From NCBI GenBank assembly GCA_022729735.1, contig DZAY01000004.1, positions 59,866 to 123,865 of the forward strand: a stretch of DNA of 64,000 nt, written 5' to 3'. Positions within the stretch are counted from its first letter, which is position 1; every line of letters begins with the position of its first letter. Position numbers and translations under genes: made by a program. Positions 1-8,860 of the stretch are shown here, one piece after another. The stretch comes from Helicobacter cetorum. Lineage in GTDB: Bacteria; Campylobacterota; Campylobacteria; Campylobacterales; DZAY01. Under the pieces are notes generated by a model. The model searched no databases and had not been told where the DNA came from. It saw nothing but the letters and a program-made list of their open reading frames with translations.

Positions 1-227
1 TTTAGTGTCTCTTTTTCAACTGAACCATCTATGTTTTGATATTCCAAAGTTACATTTACCAAAACTCTTGAACTTGTTGGCAATTTTATCTCTTCTCTTT
101 TTAGAGACTCTTTTGGAACAACATTTGTAACATCTCCACTATCTTTTGGTTGAACAATTTGCTCAAATGGATTTTCTCTCGCTTCTAAAAATAGTATAGA
201 AATAATAAATATTAATAAAACTCTCAA
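1..227 (-). CDS. AMIN-domain-like secreted protein (N-terminal part)
   Basis: Only the first 75 codons lie in the window; the gene continues past the left edge. The likely start is TTG at 227, overlapping the stop of the upstream gene (TTGA), with an AAAGGA site about ten bases before it. The product begins with a hydrophobic export signal (LLIFIISILFLEA), then RENPF and later LPTSSRVLVNVTLEYQN. This pattern and the position after eno match the AMIN-domain proteins (CgpA type) of Campylobacterota, which act in the periplasm or cell envelope. The AMIN domain itself is mostly outside the window, so the family call is an inference from the start of the protein and from gene order. Confidence 0.6.
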   Translation of the reverse strand, partial: MRVLLIFIISILFLEARENPFEQIVQPKDSGDVTNVVPKESLKREEIKLPTSSRVLVNVTLEYQNIDGSVEKETL

Positions 228-484
228 GGTTCTAAATCCTTTAATTCAAAATACTCTTTTTGGAGTCTTGCATTTTCTCTAATCAAAGAGTCTATCTCAT
301 AATCGATAGACTCCTTTTCATTTTTTAAATTTAAAAATATTTCCAATGAGTTTTGACCAAAAAACAGATTACCAAAATAGACTCCTAAAAACAGAATAAT
401 TAATATTATTAATAGTAATTTAGGAAACCTATTGGGCTGATAATAGTTATCATCTTTTTCTAACTCATCTAAAATTTCATTCAT
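224..484 (-). CDS. FtsB/DivIC-like septum formation initiator protein
   Basis: An 86-residue bitopic membrane protein. It has a short cytoplasmic N-terminus, one transmembrane helix at about residues 22-42 (LLLIILIILFLGVYF) and a periplasmic coiled coil (EKESIDYEIDSLIRENARLQ). This is the architecture of FtsB/DivIC proteins, which link the early and late division machinery. Its ATG overlaps the eno stop codon (TAATG), so it is translationally coupled to eno, and it overlaps the next gene as well. The family is recognised by size, topology and gene order after eno rather than by a catalytic motif. Confidence 0.7.
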   Translation of the reverse strand: MNEILDELEKDDNYYQPNRFPKLLLIILIILFLGVYFGNLFFGQNSLEIFLNLKNEKESIDYEIDSLIRENARLQKEYFELKDLEP

Positions 485-1758
485 TATTTTTTAAATAAAA
501 CTCTTCCTATATATTCAGAGTGTAATATTTCTCTCTCAATCTCTAACAATCTATTATATTTTGCAATTCTTTCACTTCTTGCAGTTGAGCCAGTTTTAAT
601 TTGTGCAGTATTTAGTGCCACTGCAAAATCTGCAATAAAAGCATCTTCACTTTCACCACTTCTATGACTCATAATACAGTTATAATTACTTCTTTGAGCA
701 AGTCTAACTGTTTGCATAGTTTCACTTACAGTTCCAATCTGATTTGGTTTGATTAATATAGCATTTGCTATATTTTTTTCAATTCCTTCTGCTAATATTT
801 TTTTATTAGTTACAAATAAATCATCGCCTACAAGTTGAACTTTTGAACCAAGCTTTTCTGTTAATTTTTTCCATCCAGCCCAATCATCTTCAGCCATACC
901 ATCTTCAATTGAAACTATTGGATATTTTGAACAAAGCATTGCATAATACTCAATCATCTCTTCTGATGTAAGTTTTTTACCTTCGCTCTCTAAATCATAT
1001 AAGCCATCTTTATAAAATTCACTACTTGCAACATCAAGTGCTATTGATATATCTTCACCTGCTTTGTAACCAGCTTTTTCAATTGCTTTTAAAATCACTT
1101 GAATTGGTTCTTCATTATTTGCTAAATTTGGTGCAAATCCACCTTCATCACCTAATCCTGTATTGTGTCCTAAATCGTGTAAAACTTTTTTTAGATTGTG
1201 GTAAACTTCAGATGCAGCTCTCAAACTTTCAGAAAAAGTGTCAAATCCAGTTGGCATAATCATATACTCTTGAAAATCTACACTATTATCAGCATGACTT
1301 CCACCGTTTATAATATTTAGCATTGGAGTTGGAATAATTAACCCATTTGCACCACCTAAATATCTATAAAGAGGCATTCTAAGACTCATACTTGAAGCTC
1401 TTGCAATTGCCATTGACACACCCAATGTGGCATTTGCACCAACTCCAGAATAGTTATCTGTACCATCAATTTGTTTTAAAATAACATCAATTTGTGCTTG
1501 ATTAAATGGACTCATACCAACTAACTCATCAGCAATTTTTGCATTTACATTCTCACAAGCTTTTAAAACACCTTTACCTAAATATCTATTTTTATCACCA
1601 TCTCTAAGCTCTAAAGCTTCTCTTTTTCCAGTACTTGCACCACTTGGAACAATTGCACTTGATGCACTTCCATCACTTAAACTAACTTTAACACTAACCG
1701 TTGGATTGCCTCGGCTATCCATAACCTCACTTGCTTCAATATTGTCAATATAAACCAT
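484..1758 (-). CDS. eno: Enolase
   Basis: At 424 residues it has the full length of bacterial enolase, which converts 2-phosphoglycerate to phosphoenolpyruvate in glycolysis and gluconeogenesis. Family motifs are visible: [14 protein letters not shown], the catalytic-loop GDEGGFAPN, the metal-site [11 protein letters not shown], the catalytic lysine in [10 protein letters not shown], and [17 protein letters not shown]. The start ATG overlaps the recA stop (TAATG), with an AAGGAG ribosome site inside the recA end. PEP made here is also the co-substrate for NeuB-type ulosonic acid synthases such as the one at 34.7 kb. Nothing about the gene looks damaged. Confidence 0.98.
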   Translation of the reverse strand: MVYIDNIEASEVMDSRGNPTVSVKVSLSDGSASSAIVPSGASTGKREALELRDGDKNRYLGKGVLKACENVNAKIADELVGMSPFNQAQIDVILKQIDGTDNYSGVGANATLGVSMAIARASSMSLRMPLYRYLGGANGLIIPTPMLNIINGGSHADNSVDFQEYMIMPTGFDTFSESLRAASEVYHNLKKVLHDLGHNTGLGDEGGFAPNLANNEEPIQVILKAIEKAGYKAGEDISIALDVASSEFYKDGLYDLESEGKKLTSEEMIEYYAMLCSKYPIVSIEDGMAEDDWAGWKKLTEKLGSKVQLVGDDLFVTNKKILAEGIEKNIANAILIKPNQIGTVSETMQTVRLAQRSNYNCIMSHRSGESEDAFIADFAVALNTAQIKTGSTARSERIAKYNRLLEIEREILHSEYIGRVLFKK

Positions 1759-2810
1759 TATTCTACTCCTTCTTGAATTTCATCACTAATATCTGACTCA
1801 TCAATCTCATCTAAAATAACATCAGTAGCACTTTTGATTTTATTCTCAATCTCTTTTGCAACATCTTTGTTATCTTTTAAGAAAACTTTAACATTTTCTC
1901 TTCCTTGTCCAAGCTTCACTCCGCCATAACTAAACCAAGCTCCACTCTTATCAATTATATCAAGTTTTACACCATAATCAACCAATTCACCCTCTTTTGA
2001 TATGCCTTCACCAAACATAATATCAAATTCAGCCGTTCTAAATGGTGGTGCTACTTTGTTTTTTACAACTTTTGCTTTTACTCTATTTCCAATTTGTGCT
2101 TCACCCTGCTTTAGAGATGCAATTCTTCTTACATCTATCCTAACTGAACAGTAAAATTTAAGAGCATTTCCACCTGTTGTAGTTTCTGGTGAGCCATAAC
2201 TCATTTGCCCAATTTTCATTCTAATCTGGTTAATAAAAATTACAGTTGTATTCATTTTGTGTAAAATACCTGTAAGTTTTCTTAAAGCTTGACTCATAAG
2301 TCTTGCTTGAAGTCCCATATGAGAATCGCCCATTTCTCCATCAATTTCTGCTTTTGGAGTTAGTGCTGCAACTGAATCTATTACAATTAAATCAACTGCT
2401 CCACTTCTTGCAATAGTTTCTGTAATTTCCAATGCTTGTTCGCCATAATCTGGTTGTGAAACATAAAGATTATTTACATCAACTCCCAAATTTTTTGCAT
2501 ATTTTACATCGAGAGCATGTTCTGCATCTACAAATGCACAAACTCCACCACTTTTTTGAGCTTCTGCAATAATTTGCAAAGATAAAGTTGTTTTTCCTGA
2601 ACTCTCTGGTCCAAAAATTTCTATAATTCTACCTCGTGGAATTCCACCGACTCCCAAAGCCATATCAAGACCTATTGAGCCTGTGCTAATTGATGCTATA
2701 TCTGGAATCTCTTTTTCACCAAGCCTAACTAAAGCACCTTTTCCAAATGCTTTATCAACTTGTTTGAGTGCTAATTCAAGAGCTTTCTTTTTTTTGTCAT
2801 CAATCTCCAT
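1758..2810 (-). CDS. recA: Recombinase RecA
   Basis: A 350-residue DNA strand-exchange protein for homologous recombination and repair. Walker A (GPESSGKT, residues 67-74), Walker B-like [10 protein letters not shown] and the DNA-binding loop region (INQIRMKIG...[13 protein letters not shown]) are intact. ATG at 2810 is preferred to the GTG one codon upstream because AGAGG lies six bases before the ATG. It heads an overlapping recA-eno-FtsB-AMIN operon. No LexA-type box was recognised in its promoter region, as expected for a lineage that generally lacks LexA; a 9-bp palindrome is present instead (2843-2866). Confidence 0.98.
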   Translation of the reverse strand: MEIDDKKKKALELALKQVDKAFGKGALVRLGEKEIPDIASISTGSIGLDMALGVGGIPRGRIIEIFGPESSGKTTLSLQIIAEAQKSGGVCAFVDAEHALDVKYAKNLGVDVNNLYVSQPDYGEQALEITETIARSGAVDLIVIDSVAALTPKAEIDGEMGDSHMGLQARLMSQALRKLTGILHKMNTTVIFINQIRMKIGQMSYGSPETTTGGNALKFYCSVRIDVRRIASLKQGEAQIGNRVKAKVVKNKVAPPFRTAEFDIMFGEGISKEGELVDYGVKLDIIDKSGAWFSYGGVKLGQGRENVKVFLKDNKDVAKEIENKIKSATDVILDEIDESDISDEIQEGVE

Positions 2811-2842
2811 CACAAACCTCTCTTTTTGTTTTTATAAACCCT

Positions 2843-2866
2843 ATTTTAACCTTTTTTGGTTAAAAT
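2843..2866. repeat. Perfect 9-bp inverted repeat in the recA/mqnD divergent promoter region
   Basis: ATTTTAACC and GGTTAAAAT flank a run of six T bases, with no mismatch. The element lies between two divergently transcribed genes, so it could be an operator or overlapping -10 elements (TTAAAAT occurs on both strands). The T-filled loop makes it a poor intrinsic terminator. Function is unknown. Confidence 0.6.
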
Positions 2867-2929
2867 TTAGTTAATGAGAGAGTTAAATAATATTAAATCT
2901 TTATTTCTAATTTATTGCTAAGGACTGAA

Positions 2930-3793
2930 TTGAAAACTATAACTATTGGACATTCACCAGATGCTGATGATATATTTATGTATTATGCCATTGCATTTGG
3001 ATGGGTTGGAATTAATGGATTGGAGCTTAAAAATATTGCTCTTGATATTGAAACATTAAATAAAAAAGCTATCAAAAATGAGCTTGATATATCTGCAATT
3101 AGTTTTGGACTCTATCCACATATCAAAGATAACTATGCCTTACTCAAAACTGCTGTAAGCTTTGGCGAAGGTTATGGACCAAAACTTGTAAAAAAGAGAA
3201 ATAAAATATTAAAACCAAACTTCAAAGTGGCATTAAGTGGAGAATACACAACAAATGCGATGTTATTTAAAATAGCATATCCAAAAGCAAGAATTAAATA
3301 TATGAATTTTTTAGAAATTGAAAATGCAATATTAAATGATGAAGTTGATGCTGGAGTATTAATTCATGAGAGTATTTTAACATTCAGTGATGATTTAGTA
3401 GTTCAGAAAGAAATTTGGGATATTTGGTGTGAATTATCAAAAGATAATTTACCACTTCCATTGGGTGGAATGGCTTTAAGAAGGTCAATTCCTCTACTAT
3501 TTGCAATAGATTTAGAAGAGTTACTTATACTTGGTGTGAAAGTTGCAAACTCAAATAGAGCAATTCTAAGTAGAATGCTTTTGGAACGAAATTTAGTAAG
3601 AGTTGATAATGTTACACTTGAAAAATATTTAAATTTATATGCAAATGATAACTCTATTATTTTAAGTGATATTCAAATAAAAGCTATAAATAGATTATTT
3701 GAAATAGGTTATTCACACGGTTTTTATCACCAATTAATAAAAGCAGAAGAGTGTTTTATACCTTCAGAGTATAAGAAGTTGAGATTTTCGTAA
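2930..3793 (+). CDS. mqnD: 1,4-dihydroxy-6-naphthoate synthase (futalosine menaquinone pathway)
   Basis: The N-terminus ITIGHSPDADDIFMYYAI is the signature of MqnD, a periplasmic-binding-protein-fold enzyme. MqnD cleaves cyclic dehypoxanthine futalosine to 1,4-dihydroxy-6-naphthoate in the alternative menaquinone route used by Campylobacterota. A TTG start at 2930 is chosen because AGGA ends five bases upstream; an earlier TTG at 2915 would place that site inside the gene. This gives 287 residues, a normal length. LPLGGMALRR and the C-terminal YSHGFYHQLI segment also fit the family. It diverges from recA and probably has its own promoter. Confidence 0.9.
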   Translation: MKTITIGHSPDADDIFMYYAIAFGWVGINGLELKNIALDIETLNKKAIKNELDISAISFGLYPHIKDNYALLKTAVSFGEGYGPKLVKKRNKILKPNFKVALSGEYTTNAMLFKIAYPKARIKYMNFLEIENAILNDEVDAGVLIHESILTFSDDLVVQKEIWDIWCELSKDNLPLPLGGMALRRSIPLLFAIDLEELLILGVKVANSNRAILSRMLLERNLVRVDNVTLEKYLNLYANDNSIILSDIQIKAINRLFEIGYSHGFYHQLIKAEECFIPSEYKKLRFS

Positions 3794-3827
3794 TACAGAG
3801 TTCAAAATTGATTTATAATTTTAGTGA

Positions 3828-3833
3828 TATAAT
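3828..3833 (+). promoter_or_regulatory. Possible sigma-70 -10 box for the ComEA-like gene
   Basis: TATAAT occurs at 3828-3833, and a second copy at 3814-3819, in the gap between mqnD and the ComEA-like gene. Campylobacterota promoters often lack a clear -35 box, and none is seen here. The call rests on sequence match and location only. Confidence 0.4.
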
Positions 3834-3892
3834 TTACACAGTTAGTATTGATTGTGAAAACATCTTCAAAAAATTTAGAAAAAGGGGTTGAT

Positions 3893-4234
3893 ATGTTTAA
3901 ATATTTGGTTATGAGTGCTTTATGTGGAAGTATGCTATTTGCTGTTGTAGATATAAACTCTGCTTCAAAAGATGATTTAATGAAAGTAAAAGGTATTGGT
4001 GAAAAAAAAGCTGATGCAATTTTAGAATATAGAAAAAATAAGTGTTTTGATAATGTGAATGAATTAGATAATGTAAATGGGTTTGGTGCAAAAACTGTAG
4101 AGGCTTTAAAATCTGAAATAGAAGCAAAACCGTGTGTTAGAAAAACAGAGCCAAAAACAGAGCCAAAAACAGAGCCAAAAACAGCGCCAAAAACAGAACA
4201 GAAACATCAAGAAATAAAAAAAGATGTGAAATAG
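3893..4234 (+). CDS. ComEA-like secreted helix-hairpin-helix protein
   Basis: A 113-residue exported protein. ATG 3893 is chosen because AAAGGGG precedes it and because the product then begins with a good signal peptide (MFKYLVMSALCGSMLFA). Next comes a helix-hairpin-helix DNA-binding module (DINSASKDDLMKVKGIGEKKADAILEYR) typical of ComEA, the DNA receptor in natural transformation. A second half-motif, LDNVNGFGAKTVEALKSEI, follows. The last 30 residues are repeats of KTEP encoded by 12-bp DNA repeats, ending in a basic tail. The likely role is DNA binding outside the inner membrane. The repeat tail is of unknown use and could vary in length without a frame change. Confidence 0.8.
   Translation: MFKYLVMSALCGSMLFAVVDINSASKDDLMKVKGIGEKKADAILEYRKNKCFDNVNELDNVNGFGAKTVEALKSEIEAKPCVRKTEPKTEPKTEPKTAPKTEQKHQEIKKDVK
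4139..4198 (+). repeat. 12-bp tandem repeats in the ComEA-like gene
   Basis: Nearly five copies of a unit close to CCAAAAACAGAG encode repeated KTEP; the later copies have single changes giving KTAP and KTEQ. The unit is a multiple of three, so slippage would lengthen or shorten the tail without breaking the frame. Confidence 0.9.
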
Positions 4235-4278
4235 TTTTTTAAGTATTTATATAAATAAATTAAAAAGTTAGGTTAGGT

Positions 4279-5364
4279 ATGAAAATAAATTTTATAGATT
4301 TGCAATCACAATATCAAAAATATAAGCAAGAAATAGATTTGGAAATACAAGATGTTTTAAACTCATCTTCTTATATAATGGGTAATAAAATATCAAAGTT
4401 GGAAGAAAATTTATCTAAATTCACTTGGGTAAAACATTCAATAGCTTGTAGCAGTGGAACTGATGCTCTTTTGCTTGCATTAATGGCATTAGATATAAAA
4501 ACTGGTGATGAAGTAATCACAACACCTTTTACATTTATAGCAACGGCTGAAATGATAGCATTTATTGGAGCAAAACCTGTATTTGTAGATATTGATGAAA
4601 AAACTTATAATATTGATGTTTCAAAAATAGAAGAAAAAATTACAAGTAAAACAAAAGCTATTATGCCTGTATCACTCTTTGGTCAAGTTGCTGATATAGA
4701 TAAAATAAATGAAATAGCAAAAAAGTATAATCTAAAAGTCATTGAAGATGGAGCTCAAAGTTTTGGAGCAGAATATAAAGGAAGAAAATCTTGTAATTTA
4801 TCTGATATTGGTTGCACATCTTTTTTTCCTGCTAAACCTTTGGGGTGCTATGGTGATGGTGGAGCTGTTTTTGTTAATGATGATGAATTGGCAAAGAAAA
4901 TTAGAATTTTATTAAATCATGGTCAAACAGAAAGATATATTCATAGTCATATTGGAATAAATGGGAGATTAGATGCTATTCAAGCTTCAGTTTTAAATGT
5001 AAAACTTAAATATTATAATGAAGAGATTGCAAAAAGACAAGAGATTGCAAAAAAATATAATGAAAATTTAAAAAATGTTATTACTCCATTTGTAGAAGAA
5101 CATAATTTATCTGTTTGGGCTCAATATTGTATAAGAGTGGAAAATAGAGAAAGTGTATTAAAAAAATGTGTAGACAATGGAGTTCCAACAGGAGTTTATT
5201 ATCCAATTCCACTACATCTTCAAGAAGTGTTTAAATATTTAGGATATAGTAAAGGCGATTTTCCAATTACTGAAAAAGTTTCAGTTGATATAATGGCTCT
5301 TCCAATGAGTGCATTTTTGAGTGAAGATGAACAAAATTTTATAATAGGTGTTATAAATGGATAA
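4279..5364 (+). CDS. wbpE: WbpE-type sugar aminotransferase (DegT/DnrJ/EryC1/StrS)
   Basis: A 361-residue PLP-dependent enzyme. SSGTDALLLALMAL, TTPFTFIATAEMIAFIGAKP, the PLP aspartate region IEDGAQSFGAEY and the catalytic lysine in FFPAKPLGCYGDGGA are intact. The sequence closely recalls WbpE, which transaminates a 3-keto UDP-GlcNAc(A) to the 3-amino sugar. It is the first gene of cluster A. The next two genes are an N-acetyltransferase of WbpD type and a Gfo/Idh/MocA dehydrogenase, the partners of such a pathway. The product could be UDP-GlcNAc3NAcA or its non-uronic form. The family is sure, the exact substrate is inferred. Confidence 0.85.
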   Translation: MKINFIDLQSQYQKYKQEIDLEIQDVLNSSSYIMGNKISKLEENLSKFTWVKHSIACSSGTDALLLALMALDIKTGDEVITTPFTFIATAEMIAFIGAKPVFVDIDEKTYNIDVSKIEEKITSKTKAIMPVSLFGQVADIDKINEIAKKYNLKVIEDGAQSFGAEYKGRKSCNLSDIGCTSFFPAKPLGCYGDGGAVFVNDDELAKKIRILLNHGQTERYIHSHIGINGRLDAIQASVLNVKLKYYNEEIAKRQEIAKKYNENLKNVITPFVEEHNLSVWAQYCIRVENRESVLKKCVDNGVPTGVYYPIPLHLQEVFKYLGYSKGDFPITEKVSVDIMALPMSAFLSEDEQNFIIGVING

Positions 5365-5863
5365 TGTGTTTATACATCCAACTGCTAATGTATCAAATGA
5401 TGTTAAAATCGGAAATGGAACAAAAATATGGATAAATTCGCAAATCAGAGAAAAAGTTGAAATTGGTGAAAATTGCATCATATCAAAAGATACATATATA
5501 GATACTCAAGTAAAAATTGGAAGTGGTTGTAAAATTCAAAATAGTGTATCTATTTATCATGGTGTAACGATTGAAGATGATGTATTTATTGGTCCAAATG
5601 CTTGTTTTACAAATGATAAAGTTCCACGAGCATTTGACCCTTATTGGAAAATCACTCCGACATTAATTAAAAAAGGTGCAAGTATTGGAGCAAATGCAAC
5701 TATTGTATGTGGTATAACTATTGGTGAATATGCAATGGTAGGAGCTGGAAGTGTTGTAACTAAAAATGTAGAACCTTATAGTTTAGTGATGGGTAATCCT
5801 GCCAAACATTATAGTTATATAGATAAGATGGGAAATAAGATAGAAAAAAGTGATGTAGAATGA
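5357..5863 (+). CDS. wbpD: WbpD-like left-handed beta-helix N-acetyltransferase
   Basis: A 168-residue hexapeptide-repeat protein with isoleucine-rich turns (IGENCIISKDTYIDTQVKIGSGCKIQNSV) and the GNPAKHY end typical of sugar acetyltransferases. The combination of PNACFTNDKVPRAF and the position after a WbpE-like aminotransferase indicates acetylation of a 3-amino group on a UDP-sugar using acetyl-CoA. It overlaps the preceding gene by eight bases and the next by four, so it is in the same operon. An alternative is an O-acetyltransferase, but the neighbours argue for N-acetylation. Confidence 0.8.
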   Translation: MDNVFIHPTANVSNDVKIGNGTKIWINSQIREKVEIGENCIISKDTYIDTQVKIGSGCKIQNSVSIYHGVTIEDDVFIGPNACFTNDKVPRAFDPYWKITPTLIKKGASIGANATIVCGITIGEYAMVGAGSVVTKNVEPYSLVMGNPAKHYSYIDKMGNKIEKSDVE

Positions 5864-6822
5864 AAAAAGTTTTAAAAGTTGGTTTAATTGGGCTTGGCAA
5901 GATGGGACAAAACCATCTTAGAATTTTATCAATGTTAAAAAGTGTAGATTTAAAATTTATTTATGATTTGGATATTGATACATTAAATAGACTCTCAAAG
6001 CAATATGGAATAAAAGCTTCTAATGATTTGGAAAATGATTTAAAGATAGTTGATGCAGTTGTAATTGTAACTCCAACAAGCACACATTTTGAATACATAA
6101 AATTAGCAACTCAATTTGTTAAAAACATATTTGTTGAAAAACCATTAAGTGTAGATTATCAAAGTGCTTTAAATATAGAACAAATTGTTAAAGAGAAAAA
6201 TATTAAATTACAAGTTGGATTTATCGAAAGATTTAATCCAGCTGTTGTTGAGCTAAAAAAAGTATTATCTTATAGTAAAGAGATTATTAATATAGATTTT
6301 GTTAGAACAAATAAAATTAGTAATAGAATTACAGATGTTGATGTTGTTAGTGATTTAATGATCCATGATATTGATTTGGCAATTTATTTAAATGGAAAAA
6401 TTAAAAATATTGTAGCATATGGCAAACTTGATAATGGTATGATAGGATATGCAAGAGCCACATTAAAACATCAAAATGGGGCTTTTTCAAATATTACAGC
6501 AAGTAGAATTACAGAAAAAATAATTAGACAAATAGATGTAACGGCAAATAATATGTTTATAGATTGTAATTTATTTAAAAAAGAGATATTTATAAATAGA
6601 CAATCAATAGTAAATGATTATAGTGATATACAATTATCTTCTATTCAAGAAACCGTATTTGTTCCACCAATTGAATCGCTACTTACAGAACTACTTCATT
6701 TTGTTGATTTTTGTTTAGAAGAAAATATAAATACAACTGCAATACCTCAAATTGAGTCAGGAGTTGAATCAATTAGAGTCGTTGCAGAAATACAAAAACA
6801 GATTTTAGAAGATAATCAATGA
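5860..6822 (+). CDS. Gfo/Idh/MocA family UDP-sugar 3-dehydrogenase (WbpB or GnnA type)
   Basis: A 320-residue NAD(P)-dependent oxidoreductase. It has an N-terminal Rossmann motif (VGLIGLGKMGQNHLR), the family EKP motif (VEKPLSV) and the substrate-domain signature GFIERFNPAV, followed by the histidine region LMIHDIDLAI. With the adjacent aminotransferase it probably oxidises C3 of a UDP-GlcNAc derivative before transamination. Length and GFIERFNPAV suggest the UDP-GlcNAc 3-dehydrogenase (GnnA) branch as much as WbpB. If the substrate is the uronic acid, a C6 dehydrogenase is needed and none lies in cluster A; the one at 28.9 kb is a candidate. Confidence 0.8.
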   Translation: MKKVLKVGLIGLGKMGQNHLRILSMLKSVDLKFIYDLDIDTLNRLSKQYGIKASNDLENDLKIVDAVVIVTPTSTHFEYIKLATQFVKNIFVEKPLSVDYQSALNIEQIVKEKNIKLQVGFIERFNPAVVELKKVLSYSKEIINIDFVRTNKISNRITDVDVVSDLMIHDIDLAIYLNGKIKNIVAYGKLDNGMIGYARATLKHQNGAFSNITASRITEKIIRQIDVTANNMFIDCNLFKKEIFINRQSIVNDYSDIQLSSIQETVFVPPIESLLTELLHFVDFCLEENINTTAIPQIESGVESIRVVAEIQKQILEDNQ

Positions 6823-7781
6823 GACCTAATATTCATAACTCAACTATATTGGTTACAGGTGGAGCTGGATTTATTGGTAGTCATTTAGTTGATAAATTGA
6901 TAAATGATGGTGCTAAAAAGGTTATTATTATTGATAATATGTTTTTAGGAAATGAAGAAAATATAAGAGATGCCATTTCAAAAGGTGCAATATTTTATAA
7001 AGATGATTGTGAAATAAACTCTTCTTTAGAATATATTTTTGATAAACACAATATCGATATAGTTTTTAATTGTGCTACAAAAGCTCTTAACTACTCATTT
7101 GTAAATCCAAAAAACGCTTATGATACAAATATAAATGTAGCTTTAAATATTTTAGAATTTCAGCGAAAAAAAGCATTTAAAACTCTTATTCATTTCTCTA
7201 CATCAGAAGTTTATGGCAGTGCTATTTATGAACCTATGGATGAAAAACATCCATTAAATCCAATGACAACATATGCAGGTGGCAAAGCAGGAGCTGATTT
7301 AGCAGTTAAAAGTTATGTCAATATGTATAATTTGGACTCTTTTATTGTAAGACCATTTAATAACTATGGAGCAAGACAAAACTACAAAGGATATTTAGCA
7401 GGGGTTATTCCAATTACTGTTTATAGAATTTTAAATAATATTGCTCCAGAAATTCATGGAAATGGAAATCAGAGTAGAGATTTTATTTTTGTTGAAGATA
7501 CTATTGATGCAATTATTAAACTTTATCCAATAATGCAAAAAGGTGATAGCATTAATATATCAACTGATGGGCAAATTAGTATAAAAGATGTAATAGAAAA
7601 AATTTGTGATATTATGAATTATGATAAAAAAAATATTATATATAAAGAAGCAAGAAAAGCTGATGTTGAATGTCATAATGCAAGTAATGCAAAAATAAAG
7701 TCAATGATTGATTATCAACTAACACCTTTTGATGTTGGTTTGCAAAAAACTGTTGAGTGGTATGTTAGGAATATAAAATGA
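6819..7781 (+). CDS. NAD-dependent nucleotide-sugar epimerase/dehydratase (extended SDR)
   Basis: A 320-residue extended short-chain dehydrogenase. It has the NAD motif TGGAGFIGSHL near residue 14, the catalytic YAGGK (YxxxK) after a STSEVYG serine region, and RPFNNYGARQ and DFIFVEDTIDAI in the substrate half. These features fit UDP-GlcNAc/glucose 4-epimerases and 4,6-dehydratases; the TSEVYG and PFNNYGARQ wording also recalls UDP-sugar decarboxylase and dehydratase branches. It overlaps both neighbours by four bases. I cannot settle the substrate. Together with the following aminotransferase it could make a 4-amino sugar. Confidence 0.8.
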   Translation: MRPNIHNSTILVTGGAGFIGSHLVDKLINDGAKKVIIIDNMFLGNEENIRDAISKGAIFYKDDCEINSSLEYIFDKHNIDIVFNCATKALNYSFVNPKNAYDTNINVALNILEFQRKKAFKTLIHFSTSEVYGSAIYEPMDEKHPLNPMTTYAGGKAGADLAVKSYVNMYNLDSFIVRPFNNYGARQNYKGYLAGVIPITVYRILNNIAPEIHGNGNQSRDFIFVEDTIDAIIKLYPIMQKGDSINISTDGQISIKDVIEKICDIMNYDKKNIIYKEARKADVECHNASNAKIKSMIDYQLTPFDVGLQKTVEWYVRNIK

Positions 7782-8860
7782 TAAAACTTATAAAACCGTA
7801 TATAAATTTTGATGAAGTAGAAGATGAGTTTAGAGATGTTTTTGAAAGTGGTTGGTTTACAAAAGGTAGATATGTAGAACAATTTAGAAATGATATAAAA
7901 AGTTATGTAAATTCTGACTACTCATTTTTGACGACATCTGCAACAACTGCATTAAGTATTTGTTTGGAAATAATAGGTATAAAAGCTGGAGATGAAGTTA
8001 TTGTTTCTGATTTTTCATTCCCTGCTACTGCTAATGTAGTAGAAAATATAGGTGCGGTTCCTATTTTTGTTGATGTTGATTTAGATACTTTTAATATGTT
8101 ATCACAAGAGTTAGAAGCTAAAATAACAGATAAAACAAGAGCTGTAATATTTGTTGATGCTTTAGGTAATCCAAGTGGCATACATAAAATAAAAGAGATA
8201 TGCAAAAAGTATAATTTACCTCTAATAGAAGATGGTGCTTGTGCAATAGGTAGTTCAGAGTTTGGAGTAAAATGTGGGAATATAGCAGATTTAACTTGTT
8301 TTAGCTTTCATCCAAGAAAATTATTAACTACAGGCGAAGGTGGAGCAATTACTACAAATAATATTTTATATGCCAAAGAGTTTGAAATAAAACTAAATCA
8401 TGGTGCTATATTTGAAAATGGAAAATTTGATTTTATAAATAGTGGTTATAATTATAGACTTAGTGAATTACAAGCTGTAATGGGAATAAAACAGTTAAAA
8501 AAGCTTGATATAATAGTAGGTAGTAGAAATAAAATTAGAGATGAGTATATAAAATATTTAGAACCATTAGGTTTTGTTATTCAAAAAGTGAATGAAGATG
8601 TGGTTTATAATGTTCAATCTTTAGTTTTTAAAGTACCAAATAGTATAAATAGAGATGAATTAATAGCTTATTTAAAATCAAAAGCTGTTGAGGCAACAAT
8701 AGGCACATATTGTTTAAGTGGAACAACATATTATAAAAATAAATATAATAATGTTCAACCAAATGCAAAATTTTTAGAAGAAAATACAATTACATTGCCT
8801 TGTTATGATGGGGTTGATGTTAAGTATATATCAAAAATAATGGAGGAATATAATGGATAA
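7778..8860 (+). CDS. DegT/DnrJ/EryC1/StrS sugar aminotransferase
   Basis: A 360-residue PLP enzyme with SATTALSICLEI, SDFSFPATANVVENIGAVP, IEDGACAIGSS and the catalytic lysine in FSFHPRKLLTTGEGGA. The SFHPRK form of the lysine motif is common in aminotransferases acting on 4-keto sugars. It follows the SDR gene directly, so a keto-sugar made by that enzyme is a likely substrate. It is the second aminotransferase in cluster A, implying either a diamino sugar or two different amino sugars in one glycan. The specific product is not resolved. Confidence 0.8.
   Translation: MIKLIKPYINFDEVEDEFRDVFESGWFTKGRYVEQFRNDIKSYVNSDYSFLTTSATTALSICLEIIGIKAGDEVIVSDFSFPATANVVENIGAVPIFVDVDLDTFNMLSQELEAKITDKTRAVIFVDALGNPSGIHKIKEICKKYNLPLIEDGACAIGSSEFGVKCGNIADLTCFSFHPRKLLTTGEGGAITTNNILYAKEFEIKLNHGAIFENGKFDFINSGYNYRLSELQAVMGIKQLKKLDIIVGSRNKIRDEYIKYLEPLGFVIQKVNEDVVYNVQSLVFKVPNSINRDELIAYLKSKAVEATIGTYCLSGTTYYKNKYNNVQPNAKFLEENTITLPCYDGVDVKYISKIMEEYNG

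Noticed and set aside
1026..1259. A plus-strand open frame within eno.
   Set aside because: It lies entirely antisense to a well-conserved enzyme and has a leucine-rich shadow composition.
2814..2929. A LexA-type SOS box before recA.
   Set aside because: No CTG-N10-CAG or GAAC-N4-GTTC type box is present; the palindrome there has another sequence.
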